A stretch of DNA of 64,000 nucleotides from Paraburkholderia nodosa DSM 21604 (GTDB lineage Bacteria; Pseudomonadota; Gammaproteobacteria; Burkholderiales; Burkholderiaceae), in the NCBI RefSeq assembly GCF_000519185.1, contig NZ_JAFA01000030.1:37765-101764 (forward strand), in the 5' to 3' direction. A program made the translations under genes and the position numbers. The notes under the pieces were generated by a model that ran no database searches, was not told the DNA's origin, and saw only the letters and a program-made list of their open reading frames with translations. Of this stretch, positions 52,489 to 62,611 are shown one piece after another. Position 1 is the first letter of the stretch, and every line of letters starts with the position of its first letter.

Positions 52489-53988
52489 TCACGCGGTCAC
52501 CCGCAACTCCACATCCGCCCGCGCCAGTAACCCGCTGCAACGCGGCGAAAGATGCGCGAACACGACGCGCTTGCCCGCGCGCGCGTAGCGACCCTGCACC
52601 GCTTCGAGCACGGCGATGGCCGAATGGTCCGCCACATGCAGATGCGCGCAATCGATCGTGACGTGCGCGGGATCGTTCTGCGGATCGAACAGCGTCTGGA
52701 AGTGCGCGGCCGAGGCGAAGAACAGCGTGCCGCGCGGCGCGTACACGCGCTCGCCCGACGCCGTATCGCGGGTATCGCAGCGGAATTCGCGCGCATGCTG
52801 CCACGCAAAATTGAGCGACGCAATCACGATGCCGCAGAGCACCGCCGTCGCGAGATCGGTGCACACGGTGATGATCGTGACCGCGACGATCACGACGGCG
52901 TCGTTGCGCGGCACCTTGTGCAGCACACGCAGCGAGCCCCACGCAAAGGTCTGCGCGGCCACCACGAACATCACCCCCACCAGCGCCGCGAGCGGAATGC
53001 GCTCGATCAGCGGCGAAAGGAACAGGATGTAGAGCAGGATCATCACGCCGCTCGTCACGCCCGAGATGCGCGCGCGACCGCCCGAACCGAGATTGATGAC
53101 GGTCTGGCCGATCATCGCGCAGCCGCCCATCGCGCCGAACAGGCCCGAAGCGACGTTCGCCGCGCCGAGCGCCACGCACTCGCGGTTGGGGCGGCCGCGC
53201 GTGGCCGTCACGTCGTCGGTGAGGTTGAGCGTGAGGAGCGTCTCCAGCAGCCCCACCATCGCCATCAGCACCGCGTAGGGCAGCACGATCTTCAGCGTGG
53301 CGAGGTCGAACGGCACCGCGGGCAGCGCGAACGTGGGCAGGCCGCCCGCAATGTGCGCCATGTCGCCGAGCGTGCGCACCGGCAAATGCAGCAGCTGCGC
53401 GGCGAGCCCCACGCCGACGATGGCCACGAGCGCGGGCGGCGCGGCCTTCGTCACGCGCGGCAGCAGGAACACGATCGCCACGGTGAGCGCAACGAGCCCC
53501 GCCATGAGCGCGAGCGCCGGGCCGTGCATCCATTGCGGCCCCTGCGGACCGGGCACCTTGAAGTGCTCGAACTGCGCGCGCGCAATGATGATCGCGAGGC
53601 CGTTGACGAAGCCGAGCATCACCGGATGCGGCACCATGCGGATCAGCTTGCCGAGGCGCAACGCGCCGAACAGCATCATGACGAGGCCGCTCAGCACGAC
53701 CGTGGCGAACGGATACTGCGGCCCATGCTGAACCACGAGCGCGACGATCACCACGGCCATCGATCCGGCCGCGCCCGAAATCATCCCGGGCCGGCCGCCG
53801 AACAGCGCCGTGATCGTGCAGATGAAGAACGCGCCGTACAGCCCCGCGAGCGGATTGACGCGCGCGACGAGCGCGAAGGCGATGCACTCGGGCACGAGCG
53901 CGAACGACGACGTGATGCCCGCGAGCAGTTCGCTACGCAGCAACGAAGAACGGGAAGAACGGCGCGAGCCGGTACGGTCGGATTCCAT
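52489..53988 (-). CDS. SulP-family anion transporter with STAS domain
   Basis: 499 aa from the ATG at 53988 (MESDRTGSRRSSRSSLLRSE). A longer open frame to 54180 is Arg-rich and rejected. About 10-14 membrane segments start with LLAGITSSFALVPECIAFALVA, the SulP signature region in which sulfate transporters have VALPxxxAFA. The C-terminal STAS domain (about 400-495) includes VTIDCAHLHVADHSAIAVLEAV. Substrate could be sulfate, bicarbonate or a dicarboxylate. No accessory carbonic anhydrase is present. Confidence 0.9.
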   Translation of the reverse strand: MESDRTGSRRSSRSSLLRSELLAGITSSFALVPECIAFALVARVNPLAGLYGAFFICTITALFGGRPGMISGAAGSMAVVIVALVVQHGPQYPFATVVLSGLVMMLFGALRLGKLIRMVPHPVMLGFVNGLAIIIARAQFEHFKVPGPQGPQWMHGPALALMAGLVALTVAIVFLLPRVTKAAPPALVAIVGVGLAAQLLHLPVRTLGDMAHIAGGLPTFALPAVPFDLATLKIVLPYAVLMAMVGLLETLLTLNLTDDVTATRGRPNRECVALGAANVASGLFGAMGGCAMIGQTVINLGSGGRARISGVTSGVMILLYILFLSPLIERIPLAALVGVMFVVAAQTFAWGSLRVLHKVPRNDAVVIVAVTIITVCTDLATAVLCGIVIASLNFAWQHAREFRCDTRDTASGERVYAPRGTLFFASAAHFQTLFDPQNDPAHVTIDCAHLHVADHSAIAVLEAVQGRYARAGKRVVFAHLSPRCSGLLARADVELRVTA

Positions 53989-54233
53989 GTAGCGGTATGG
54001 ATTTACAGCAGATTGGCTGGATGTCGTTGCCACGCCCCACGCGTCGCGTTGGCTCGAAGGGGGGCGGGGAAATGGTCGGGATGCGAGGCGGCGGCGTGGC
54101 GCCGCTTCGAGGGCCCGCGAGGTCCGTGCGGCGCTCACGGGTCTGCGCACGCCATGATCCGGACGGACGAAAGCGCGCATCCTAGCATGATTGCCGTCAG
54201 GTTGCCGGTGAGGCCAGCGGGCTGGAGGCGAAC

Positions 54234-55124
54234 TCAGGGCGTCTTGAAGAGCCGCTCGCAGGCGAAGTCGACAAACGCGCGCACGCGCGGCGTGAGGTGC
54301 CGGTTAGAGGGCCAGAGGATCGAGAACTGGCCCGGCGCTTCGCAGGCCTCGTCGAGCACTGTCGCGAGCGTGCCAGTCGCCAGCGCGTCGCGAGCGAGGA
54401 AGTCCGGCATGTAGCCGATGCCGAAGCCCGCCTCCACCGCCCCGCGCAACGCCTCCATGTTGTTGCAGACGAGCGCGGCGCCCAATGCCGGCGGCGCTTC
54501 CGTTCCCGTGGCGAGGTCCCACGGCTGAAGCTTGCCCGTCGTCGGAAACCGGTAACGCACGCACGCATGCGCTTCGAGATCGCTCAGCGTGAGCGGCACG
54601 CCCGCGCGCGCGAGATAGGCGGGCGCCGCGGCAAGCACGAAGCGAAACGGTCCGAGACGCCGCGCCATCAGGCTGGAATCGCTGAGCGCCCCGCTGCGGA
54701 TGGCGGCGTCGAAGCCGCCTTCCACGAGATCGACGAGCCGGTCGTTGAAGTCCAGATCGAGATCGATTTCCGGGTAGCGCTGCGCGAATTCGGGCAGCAC
54801 CGGCAGCAGGAAGCGATAGCCGATGGCGGGCAGGCTCACCCGCAGGCGCCCGCGCGGCGTCTGGGCCACCGCCGAAAGCAGTTCCCGCGTATCGCGCAGT
54901 TCTTCGAGCATGCGATGGCAGCGCTCGTAGAAGAGTTGTCCTTCCTCGGTGAGTGTGATGCGGCGTGTAGTGCGATGAAAGAGCCGCACGCCGAGCGACT
55001 GCTCGAGCCGCGCAATGCTCTTGCCGACCGCCGAGGCCGAGATGCCGAGTGCGTGCCCAGCCTCGACGAAGCTGAGCGCCTGTGCGACGCGCACGAAAGC
55101 GACGATACCGTTGAGATTGTCCAT
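54234..55124 (-). CDS. LysR-family transcriptional regulator
   Basis: 296 aa from the ATG at 55124. An apparent 606-aa frame upstream only reads antisense through the transporter gene. HTH MDNLNGIVAFVRVAQALSF and ISASAVGKSIARLEQSLGVRLFHRTTR, of the CrgA-like subgroup. Divergent from the MFS transporter at 55270 with 145 bp between, so it probably regulates that gene. Confidence 0.9.
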   Translation of the reverse strand: MDNLNGIVAFVRVAQALSFVEAGHALGISASAVGKSIARLEQSLGVRLFHRTTRRITLTEEGQLFYERCHRMLEELRDTRELLSAVAQTPRGRLRVSLPAIGYRFLLPVLPEFAQRYPEIDLDLDFNDRLVDLVEGGFDAAIRSGALSDSSLMARRLGPFRFVLAAAPAYLARAGVPLTLSDLEAHACVRYRFPTTGKLQPWDLATGTEAPPALGAALVCNNMEALRGAVEAGFGIGYMPDFLARDALATGTLATVLDEACEAPGQFSILWPSNRHLTPRVRAFVDFACERLFKTP

Positions 55125-55269
55125 AGCGTATTCGAGTCGTCCCGCGCGCAACGATTCGCGAATCGCGTTCCGCAATCTACGGAACGCCAGCCTGTTTTTC
55201 CGCACGCGCTTGCGCATTATCGTCGTTCGCTCCAGCCGGCGTACGCCCGGCGACTTCAGGAGCCTTTCC

Positions 55270-56877
55270 GTGACGATATCCCGCAACGACAACGAGGCGT
55301 CGCGCCGCGTCGCCATTCTGGCAGCCGTCTGCCTCGCCGGCCTCGCCATGCCGCTTGCTTTCTCGGGTGGTGCCATCGCCACCCCTGCGATCGGCCGCGC
55401 GTTCGTGCGCGACGCCGCCAGCGCCCCCGCTGCCCTCACCTGGGTCACCAATGCGTTCATGCTCGCCTTCGGCAGTCTGCTGATGGCGGCAGGCACACTT
55501 GCGGACCAGTACGGGCGCAAGCGCGTGTTCGCACTCGGCGTGGCAGGTTTTACGCTGGCTTCGCTTGCGCTCGCGTGTGCGCCTACGCTCCTGTCGCTCG
55601 ACCTGCTGCGCGCGGCGCAGGGCTTGTTCGCCGCAGCGGCGCTGGCAGGCGGCACCGCGGCGCTCGCGCAAGAGTTCGACGGCCACGCGCGCACGCGCGC
55701 ATTCAGCTTGCTCGGCACGACGTTCGGCCTCGGGCTCGCGTTCGGGCCCGTGATCGCCGGGCTCCTGATCGAGCGCCTCGGCTGGCGTGCGGTGTTCGCG
55801 ACCGGCGCAGTGGCGGGCGCATTCGCGCTCGTATTCGGTGTACCACGCATGCGCGAGTCGCGCGACCCGAACGCGCGCGGACTCGACTGGCCCGGCACAC
55901 TCACCTTCACCGCGGCGCTTTCGTGCTTCACGTATGGCGTGATCGAAGCACCCAGCCGCGGTTGGACCCATCCCCTCGTGGCGGGATTGCTGGCCGCTTC
56001 CACGGTGTTGGCCTGCGCTTTCGTGGCAATCGAAAAGCGCCGCGCACGCCCCATGCTCGATCTATCGCTCTTTCGCTATCCGCGCTTCGTGGGCGTTCAG
56101 TTGCTGCCCATCGCGACCTGCTTCTGCTACGTCGTGCTGCTCGTCGTGCTGCCGCTACGGCTCATCGGCGTGGAGGGCTACCGCGAGATCGACGCCGGCT
56201 GGCTCATGCTCGCGCTCTCGGCGCCCATGCTGGTCGTGCCGCTCGCGGCTGCGGCGCTCACCCGCTGGCTCTCGCCGGGCGTAGTCTCGGGCATGGGCCT
56301 GGTCATTGCCGCCGCGGGGCTTTACGCGCTGGCGCTGGCGTTGCGCGGCGGGGCGAATGCGTCCGCGATCGGGCCGATGCTCGCGATCGGCACCGGCGCG
56401 GCAATGCCCTGGGGTTTGATGGACGGCCTCTCCGTGAGCGTCGTGCCGAAGGAGCGCGCCGGCATGGCCACCGGCATCTTCAGCACGACACTCGTGGCGG
56501 GCGAAGGGATTGCGCTTGCCTGCGTGAGCGCGCTGCTGGCTGCGCTCACGCAAACCCGGCTGCTCGCGGCGGTCCACGTTCATGCCGATGCGGGCGCAAT
56601 TGCGCAGGCGTCGGCAAGACTCGCGACGGGCGACCTCGCGCAGGCTGCGGCGTGGCTGCCGGGCGTGCCTGAGTCCGCGTTGCGTGCAGCCTATGCCGAT
56701 GCGTTTTCGGTGCTGCTTGCGGGGCTGGCTGCGCTGACGCTTGGCTGCGCTATGGCGGCGCTCGCGTTTCTAGGGCGTACGCGCGCTGCAAGCGCCGTGC
56801 AAGCGGATTTGCCGGAGCACGGCGCGGCGACTGTGCATCAAGGAGGCGAGGCGCACACTTGCCGTTCGCGTGTTTGA
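55270..56877 (+). CDS. MFS drug-efflux-type transporter (DHA2, 14 helices)
   Basis: 535 aa from the GTG at 55270 with CAGGAG seven bases upstream. About 14 hydrophobic segments. Motif A GTLADQYGRKRVF after TM2 and the TM1 context PAIGRAF-WVTNAFMLAFGSL are typical of the EmrB/QacA (DHA2) group. Likely a proton-driven exporter of toxic compounds, under the divergent LysR regulator. Confidence 0.9.
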   Translation: MTISRNDNEASRRVAILAAVCLAGLAMPLAFSGGAIATPAIGRAFVRDAASAPAALTWVTNAFMLAFGSLLMAAGTLADQYGRKRVFALGVAGFTLASLALACAPTLLSLDLLRAAQGLFAAAALAGGTAALAQEFDGHARTRAFSLLGTTFGLGLAFGPVIAGLLIERLGWRAVFATGAVAGAFALVFGVPRMRESRDPNARGLDWPGTLTFTAALSCFTYGVIEAPSRGWTHPLVAGLLAASTVLACAFVAIEKRRARPMLDLSLFRYPRFVGVQLLPIATCFCYVVLLVVLPLRLIGVEGYREIDAGWLMLALSAPMLVVPLAAAALTRWLSPGVVSGMGLVIAAAGLYALALALRGGANASAIGPMLAIGTGAAMPWGLMDGLSVSVVPKERAGMATGIFSTTLVAGEGIALACVSALLAALTQTRLLAAVHVHADAGAIAQASARLATGDLAQAAAWLPGVPESALRAAYADAFSVLLAGLAALTLGCAMAALAFLGRTRAASAVQADLPEHGAATVHQGGEAHTCRSRV

Positions 56878-56915
56878 TACGATTCGCTCCACCCGCCCCC
56901 ACAGCAAACCCCATC

Positions 56916-57809
56916 ATGGCGCGTGAAAACTTCAGCGATCTCCTTGCGTTCCTGGCCGTCGCGCGCGAGCGCAGCTTCACGCGTGCGGCCGCGCAACTCG
57001 GCGTCTCGCAGTCGGCGCTGAGCCACACCATCCGCAGCCTCGAAACGCGTCTCGGCCTGCGTCTGCTCACGCGCACCACGCGCAGCGTCGCCACCACGGA
57101 AGCCGGCGAGCGGCTCTTTCAGGCGCTCTCGCCGCGCTTCGAGCAGATCGACGCCGAGCTTGCCGCGCTCACCGAACTGCGCGACAAGCCGGCGGGCACC
57201 ATCCGCATCACCGCGATCGATCATCCCATCGACACCGTGATCTGGCCGAAGCTGCGCCCGCTCCTCGCCGACTATCCCGACATCAAGGTCGAGATCACCG
57301 TGGACTACGGCCTGCGCGACATCGTCGCCGATCGCTACGACATTGGCGTGCGCCTGGGCGATCAGGTCGAGAAAGACATGATCGCGGTGCGCATCGGGCC
57401 GGACGTCAGGATGGCAATCGTCGGTTCTCCCGATTATTTCACCGCGCACAAGCCGCCGCGCGCGCCGCAGGATCGGCTCAAGCACAATTGCATTACGCTG
57501 CGGCTCACGTCGTCGGGTGGCCTGTACGCGTGGGAACTCAAGAAGGGCGAGCACGAGTTGCAAGTGCGCGTGGACGGCCAGCTCACGTTCAACGCCATGC
57601 CGCAAATGCTCAACGCCGCGCTGGACGGTCACGGCCTCGCGTTCGTTCCCGAGAATGCCGCGTTGCCGTTCATCCGCGCAGGCCGCCTGAAAAGCGTGCT
57701 CAAGGACTGGTGCCCTGTATTCCCGGGCTATCACGCGTTTTACCCGAGCCGGCGACAGTCGTCGCGCGCACTCGCGCTCGTGATCGACGCGCTCCGCTAT
57801 CGCACATAG
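56916..57809 (+). CDS. LysR-family transcriptional regulator
   Basis: 297 aa from the ATG at 56916. HTH MARENFSDLLAFLAVARERSFTRAAAQLGVSQSALSHTIRSLE with TRTTRSVATTEAGERLF, the same subgroup as the regulator at 32817. It is convergent with the aldo-keto reductase (21 bp apart); such LysR regulators often control aldo-keto reductases, so a link is plausible. Confidence 0.9.
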   Translation: MARENFSDLLAFLAVARERSFTRAAAQLGVSQSALSHTIRSLETRLGLRLLTRTTRSVATTEAGERLFQALSPRFEQIDAELAALTELRDKPAGTIRITAIDHPIDTVIWPKLRPLLADYPDIKVEITVDYGLRDIVADRYDIGVRLGDQVEKDMIAVRIGPDVRMAIVGSPDYFTAHKPPRAPQDRLKHNCITLRLTSSGGLYAWELKKGEHELQVRVDGQLTFNAMPQMLNAALDGHGLAFVPENAALPFIRAGRLKSVLKDWCPVFPGYHAFYPSRRQSSRALALVIDALRYRT

Positions 57810-57830
57810 CGCAGCGCGTCCTGGTGCAAA

Positions 57831-58838
57831 TTAAACGCCGGTCTTGCGCCCTTCGACCGGATAGCCCGGATCCGTATATCCCGGCGTAGAGGCATGCCCC
57901 GGCGCCACGAGGCTGTCGACGAACATTTCGTCATCGGGGCCGAGTTGAAGGTTCAGCGCCTCGATATAGCTGTCCCAATGCGCTTCGGTGCGCGGACCGG
58001 CGATCGTCGAACTGACGTGACGATTCTTGAGCACCCATGCGAGCGCGAAAGCGACAGGCGTCGTGCCGCGCTGCGCGGCGTAATTCGCGATCTCGCTCGC
58101 AATACGCAGCGACTCGGCGCGCCACTCCGTCTGGTGAATGCGCCGGTCGCCGCGGCCCGCGCGACTGTCGCCGGGTGGCGGTGCATCGACGGCGTATTTG
58201 CCGGTCAGCACGCCGCGCGCGAGCGGACTGTATGGCACCACGCCCAGCCCGTAATGCGCGGCCGCGGGCAACTGCTCGACCTCGGCCGTACGATCGACGA
58301 TGTTATAGAGCGGCTCGCTCGCCACGGGCCGGTCCATGCCCATCTGGTCGGCGAGGCGCACGATCTCGGCAATGCGCCAGCCACGGAAATTCGACACGCC
58401 GAAATAGCGTACGTTGCCCTGGCGGATCAGATCGCCCACGGCGCGCACGGCTTCGTCGAGCGGCACGTCGGGCAGCGCGCGGTGAAAGTAGAGCATGTCG
58501 ATATAGTCGGTTCCAAGGCGCTTCAGGCTCGCCTCCACCGACTGGTAGATCCACTTGCGCGACTGCCCCTGCTCATTCGGCCCCTGTGCGAACGGGAAAC
58601 CGAATTTCGTCGCCACGACCCAGCTGTCGCGCTGCGCCGCGATTGCCCGGCCGACGATTTCTTCCGAGCGGCCCGCGTGATAAACGTCGGCCGTATCGAT
58701 GAAGTTGATCCCCTGTTCGAAGGCCTTGTCGATGATGCGCTTCGACGCGGCCTCGTCGGTCTCGCCGCCAAACATCATCGCGCCGAGGCACAGCGGGGAA
58801 ACCTTGAGCGCACTGCGGCCCAGATTGCGATAGTCCAT
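57831..58838 (-). CDS. Aldo/keto reductase
   Basis: 335 aa from the ATG at 58838. TIM-barrel oxidoreductase using NADPH. MDYRNLGRSALKVSPLCLGAMMFG start, the GINFIDTADVYHAGRSEEIVG segment with catalytic Asp and Tyr, then ATKFG with the catalytic Lys. VSNFRGWRI and SPLARGVLTGKY are standard family landmarks. Substrate unknown. Confidence 0.9.
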   Translation of the reverse strand: MDYRNLGRSALKVSPLCLGAMMFGGETDEAASKRIIDKAFEQGINFIDTADVYHAGRSEEIVGRAIAAQRDSWVVATKFGFPFAQGPNEQGQSRKWIYQSVEASLKRLGTDYIDMLYFHRALPDVPLDEAVRAVGDLIRQGNVRYFGVSNFRGWRIAEIVRLADQMGMDRPVASEPLYNIVDRTAEVEQLPAAAHYGLGVVPYSPLARGVLTGKYAVDAPPPGDSRAGRGDRRIHQTEWRAESLRIASEIANYAAQRGTTPVAFALAWVLKNRHVSSTIAGPRTEAHWDSYIEALNLQLGPDDEMFVDSLVAPGHASTPGYTDPGYPVEGRKTGV

Positions 58839-58944
58839 ATCCTCTCTCTTCGAGCTCGTTGCCAAAGTAGCGATTTAAATACGTAGTCGCTTTTCGATAA
58901 AGGCCTGGATCGCGCATGCTTTCATGAATGGGATTCATGAAACG

Positions 58945-59886
58945 CTATTGAAGAACCGCGCCCTCCGCCGGCAGGTTCGCGCTCTCGCGCAGACAGTCCA
59001 GCGCCAGCGCCACCGCCGCGCGGCTCACGCTGTCGCGCCGCCAGTACATGGCCACCCCGCCCGAGCTGCCGAGGGGCATCGGCATGGCAAGCACGCGCAG
59101 CACGTTCAGCCGCGAGAAGCGCACGGCCGCGCGATGCGAGGCCACGCCGATCAGGTGCGTCTGGTTCAGGAGCGTCACATTGAGCATCGACGAATTCGAC
59201 TCCACGGTGTGGCGCGGCATGCTGCGCCCCGCCGCGGCGAGCGCCGTTTCGAGCGCCGTGCGAATGGGCGTGCCGGCCGGCCAGACGATCCACGCATACT
59301 CGAACAGATCGGGCCAGTCCAGCTTGCGGCGTTTCGCGAGCGGATGCCCGAGCCCCACGACGAAGTTCACCGGGTCGCGATAGAGCGTTTCCATTTCGAG
59401 CGTCGGGTCGACCTGCGCGTTGGCCGCGCGTCCCACCACGATATCGAGGTCCCCATGCACGAGCGCCGGCATCATGAGGTTCATCGTGCTTTCGACGAGG
59501 CGCACCTGCGCGCGCGGCATCGCCTCGACGAGGCGCGCGACCGCGAGCGGCACCGTGTCCGCCGCCGAAACGCCCGACGTGCCGATCGAGATCAGCCCGC
59601 TGCCGCCCTCGCGCAGCGCATCCATGTCGTCGCGCGCGCTGTCGAGGTGGCCTTCGATGCGCCGCGCATGCTCGATCAGCGCGTCGCCGTAGGGCGTGGG
59701 CCGCAGGCCGCGCGCGTGGCGCTCGAAGAGCGGCAAGCCGATATCGGCTTCGAGGTCCTTGAGCCATTTGGAAAGCGCCGGCTGCGTGGTGTTGAGCGCC
59801 TCGGCCGACTGGCTCAGATTGCCGGTCTGCGCCACAGAAAGCAGCATCTGCAGGTGCCGCAGACGCAGGCGATGTGTCCAGTCCAT
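58945..59886 (-). CDS. LysR-family regulator of the gentisate operon
   Basis: 313 aa from the ATG at 59886, preceded by a GGGGGG run. HTH LRHLQMLLSVAQTGNLSQSAEALNTTQPALSKWLKDLEADIG; PALSKWLK is typical of the GbpR/CynR-like subgroup. Divergent from the gentisate operon (149 bp between start codons), so it is the likely activator responding to a pathway intermediate. Confidence 0.88.
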   Translation of the reverse strand: MDWTHRLRLRHLQMLLSVAQTGNLSQSAEALNTTQPALSKWLKDLEADIGLPLFERHARGLRPTPYGDALIEHARRIEGHLDSARDDMDALREGGSGLISIGTSGVSAADTVPLAVARLVEAMPRAQVRLVESTMNLMMPALVHGDLDIVVGRAANAQVDPTLEMETLYRDPVNFVVGLGHPLAKRRKLDWPDLFEYAWIVWPAGTPIRTALETALAAAGRSMPRHTVESNSSMLNVTLLNQTHLIGVASHRAAVRFSRLNVLRVLAMPMPLGSSGGVAMYWRRDSVSRAAVALALDCLRESANLPAEGAVLQ

Positions 59887-60035
59887 GTGTCCCCCCACTT
59901 AGCTATACCCAAAAACATATGGATAAGAAGAAATCATGATTTTACTGGATATGGCTCACTGGCTTATAAATTCGTTCAACGGCGACGCAAGCCTAACGCC
60001 GTGCCGACGAATACACAGGAATAAAGGAGACTCGC

Positions 60036-61094
60036 ATGTCCAGCATGTCAGCCAGCGCAACCACGCCCGAACGCGAAGCCTACTACGCGCAGATCGCCCA
60101 CAGCGGCATGTCGCCGCTCTGGGAATCGCTGCACGCCCTCGTGCCGAAGTCGCCGCGCCCGCAGGCCCTGCCCGCCATCTGGAAGTACGCGCAGTTGCGC
60201 GAACTCGTCATGCAGGCAGGCGCGGTCATCAGCGCCGAAGAGGCGATCCGGCGCGTGCTCGTGCTCGAAAATCCCGGTCTGCCCGGCAAGTCGAGTCTCA
60301 CGCCCAATCTGTACGCCGGCCTGCAACTGATCCTGCCCGGCGAGATCGCGCCGAGCCATCGCCATACGCAGTCGGCGCTGCGCTTCATCGTGGAAGGCAA
60401 GGGCGCGTGGACGGCCGTGAACGGCGAGCGCACCACCATGCACCCCGGCGACTTCATCATCACGCCCTCGTGGACCTGGCACGATCACGGCAACCCGTCT
60501 GTCGAGGAAGGCGGCGAGCCCGTGGTGTGGCTCGACGGTCTGGACATTCCGCTCATCGCGCATCTCGACGCGGGCTTCGCCGAGAACTATCCCGAGGCCA
60601 CGCAGCCCATTACGCGCCCCGAGGGCGACAGTTACGCGCGCTTCGGCCACAACATGCTGCCGGTGCGCCATACGGTGAGCGATCCGACCTCGCCGATCTT
60701 CAGCTACCCGTATGCGCGCAGCCGCGAAGCGCTCGACACGCTCTACCGCGGCGGCGAACTCGACGACTGGGACGGCGTCAAGCTGCGCTACGTGAATCCG
60801 GCCACGGGCGGCTGGCCCATGCCCACCATGGCGACCTTCATGCAATTCCTGCCGAAGGGCTTCAAGGGCAAGGCCTACCGCAGCACCGACTCGACCGTCT
60901 ACTGCGTGGTGGAAGGCAGCGGCGCGGTGCGCATCGGCGAGGAACGCTTCACGTTTGCCCCGCACGACGTGTTCGTTGCGCCCTCGTGGGTGCCGGTGCA
61001 ACTCGAAGCGCAAAGCGACGCGGTGCTGTTCAGCTACTCCGATCGCCCTGTGCTCGCCGCGCTCAATCTGCTGCGCGAAGAACGCATCGGCTAA
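60036..61094 (+). CDS. Gentisate 1,2-dioxygenase
   Basis: 352 aa, full family length, with AAAGGAGA upstream. Bicupin enzyme. The N-terminal cupin has the iron ligands H108 and H110 in SHRHTQSALRFIVEG and H149 in TWHDH. The C-terminal cupin (about 260-345) lacks them, as is usual. It cleaves gentisate between C1 and C2 to maleylpyruvate using Fe(II) and oxygen. First gene of a four-gene operon. Confidence 0.93.
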   Translation: MSSMSASATTPEREAYYAQIAHSGMSPLWESLHALVPKSPRPQALPAIWKYAQLRELVMQAGAVISAEEAIRRVLVLENPGLPGKSSLTPNLYAGLQLILPGEIAPSHRHTQSALRFIVEGKGAWTAVNGERTTMHPGDFIITPSWTWHDHGNPSVEEGGEPVVWLDGLDIPLIAHLDAGFAENYPEATQPITRPEGDSYARFGHNMLPVRHTVSDPTSPIFSYPYARSREALDTLYRGGELDDWDGVKLRYVNPATGGWPMPTMATFMQFLPKGFKGKAYRSTDSTVYCVVEGSGAVRIGEERFTFAPHDVFVAPSWVPVQLEAQSDAVLFSYSDRPVLAALNLLREERIG

Positions 61095-61189
61095 CGCCCA
61101 GACGACGAGCGCGCGTCCGACCCGATACGCGCTCGCAACTTGATTCGCCATCCATATCAATCTGTTCACTCTCTCCAAGAGCAACCATC

Positions 61190-61888
61190 ATGGCATTCGT
61201 TTTCCAGCCTGAGGCGCCCGTCGCCCTTGCCGTCGCCGGCTCGACCGATCAGTTCGCCGTGCGCCGCGTGTACTGCGTAGGCCGCAATTACGCCGCGCAT
61301 GCGCGCGAAATGGGCTTCGACCCGGACCGCGAGCCGCCCTTCTTCTTCTGCAAGCCCGATAACGCCATCGTGCCGGTCGCCTATGGCGAAACGCTCGAAC
61401 TGCCGTATCCGGCGCAAACGCAGAACTACCACTACGAGGCCGAACTCGTGGCGGTGATCGGCAAGGCGGGCTCGGACATCGCCGAGGAAGACGCGCTCTC
61501 GCACGTGTGGGGCTACGCCGTGGGCCTCGACATGACGCGCCGCGACCTGCAGATGAAGACGCGCGAAATGGGCCGCCCCTGGGAGATCGGCAAGGCGTTC
61601 GATCAGTCCGCGCCGGTGGGCCCCGTGCATCCGGCAAGCGAGGCCGGCCATTTCGGGAACGCAGGCCTGTGGCTCACCGTGAACGGCGAAACGAAGCAGA
61701 AGAGCGACGTCTCGCACCTCATCTGGTCGGTGGCCGAAACGGTTTCGTATCTCTCGAAGTTCTTCCGCCTCGAACCGGGCGACGTGATCTTCACCGGCAC
61801 GCCCGAAGGCGTGGGCCCCGTGAAGGCCGGCGACACCATGAAGGTGGGCGTCGAGCGCCTTGGCGAGCTGACCGTGAAGGTGGTTTGA
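61190..61888 (+). CDS. Fumarylpyruvate hydrolase (FAH family)
   Basis: 232 aa. FAH-family landmarks: VYCVGRNYAAHAREMG, FFFCKPDNAIVP, NYHYEAELVAVIGKAG with the metal-binding Glu residues, GYAVGLDMTRRDLQ, and VIFTGTPEGVGPV at the end. Length and position between gentisate dioxygenase and maleylpyruvate isomerase match NagK-type enzymes, which split fumarylpyruvate into fumarate and pyruvate. Confidence 0.92.
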   Translation: MAFVFQPEAPVALAVAGSTDQFAVRRVYCVGRNYAAHAREMGFDPDREPPFFFCKPDNAIVPVAYGETLELPYPAQTQNYHYEAELVAVIGKAGSDIAEEDALSHVWGYAVGLDMTRRDLQMKTREMGRPWEIGKAFDQSAPVGPVHPASEAGHFGNAGLWLTVNGETKQKSDVSHLIWSVAETVSYLSKFFRLEPGDVIFTGTPEGVGPVKAGDTMKVGVERLGELTVKVV

Positions 61889-61917
61889 GCCGCATCCGCT
61901 CTACAGGAAAGTCCATC

Positions 61918-62568
61918 GTGCAGCTCTACAGCTTCTTCAATAGCTCGACTTCGTACCGCGTGCGCATCGCGTTGCGGCTCAAGGGCGTCGAGCATGAGTA
62001 TCTCGGCGTCAACATCCGCACCGGCGAGCATCGCGCGCCGCAGTACGTGGAGCACATCAACGCTTCGGCAGCGGTGCCCGCGATCGTCGAAGGCGACTTC
62101 CATCTGGGCCAGTCGCTCGCCATCATCGACTGGCTCGACGCGCGCTATCCCGAGCCGCGTCTGATTCCGGCAGAGCCGCAAGCGCGTGCGCGCGTGCTCG
62201 AACTCGCGTACCTGATCGGCTGCGACATGCATCCCGTCAATAACCTGCGCGTGCTCAAGTATCTGCAGGATGTGCTGGACGTGACGCCGGAGCAGAAGAG
62301 CGCGTGGTATCGGCACTGGGTCGCGCAAGGCATGGCTGGCGTGGAGCGCCTGCTCGCGCAGGCCGCCGGGTCGCACGATGGACCGTGGTGCTTCGGCGCG
62401 GCGCCCACGCTGGCCGACTGCTGCCTCGTGCCGCAGATCGCCAACGCGTTGCGCGTGGGCTGCGATTTGTCCGCTTACACACGCAGCATGGCTGTCTATC
62501 GGCACGCCTGCGAGCATCCCGCATTCGCGGCAGCCGAGCCGCAGCGTCAGCTCGATTACACCGCCTAG
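61918..62568 (+). CDS. Maleylpyruvate isomerase (zeta-class GST fold)
   Basis: 216 aa from the GTG at 61918 with AGGAAA eight bases upstream. It opens with LYSFFNSSTSYRVRIALRLKG, including the S-S-YRVR glutathione site of zeta-class transferases, followed by SAAVPAIVEGDFHLGQSLAIIDWL. Isomerises maleylpyruvate to fumarylpyruvate with glutathione. It follows the hydrolase by 29 bp. Confidence 0.92.
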   Translation: MQLYSFFNSSTSYRVRIALRLKGVEHEYLGVNIRTGEHRAPQYVEHINASAAVPAIVEGDFHLGQSLAIIDWLDARYPEPRLIPAEPQARARVLELAYLIGCDMHPVNNLRVLKYLQDVLDVTPEQKSAWYRHWVAQGMAGVERLLAQAAGSHDGPWCFGAAPTLADCCLVPQIANALRVGCDLSAYTRSMAVYRHACEHPAFAAAEPQRQLDYTA

Positions 62569-62611
62569 CCGCGCGCCGCGGGCCTCAAACAAGTTATTCA
62601 GGAGACAAGAC

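Noticed and set aside
52552..54414. 620-codon plus-strand frame over the SulP gene
   Set aside because: Arg/His-dominated shadow of a clear membrane transporter with its own terminator.
54234..56054. 606-codon version of the LysR regulator
   Set aside because: The extra 310 N-terminal codons run antisense through the MFS transporter gene. The HTH begins at the ATG at 55124.
54297..56672. 791-codon plus-strand frame
   Set aside because: Crosses the LysR gene antisense and the MFS gene in the wrong frame. No domain character.
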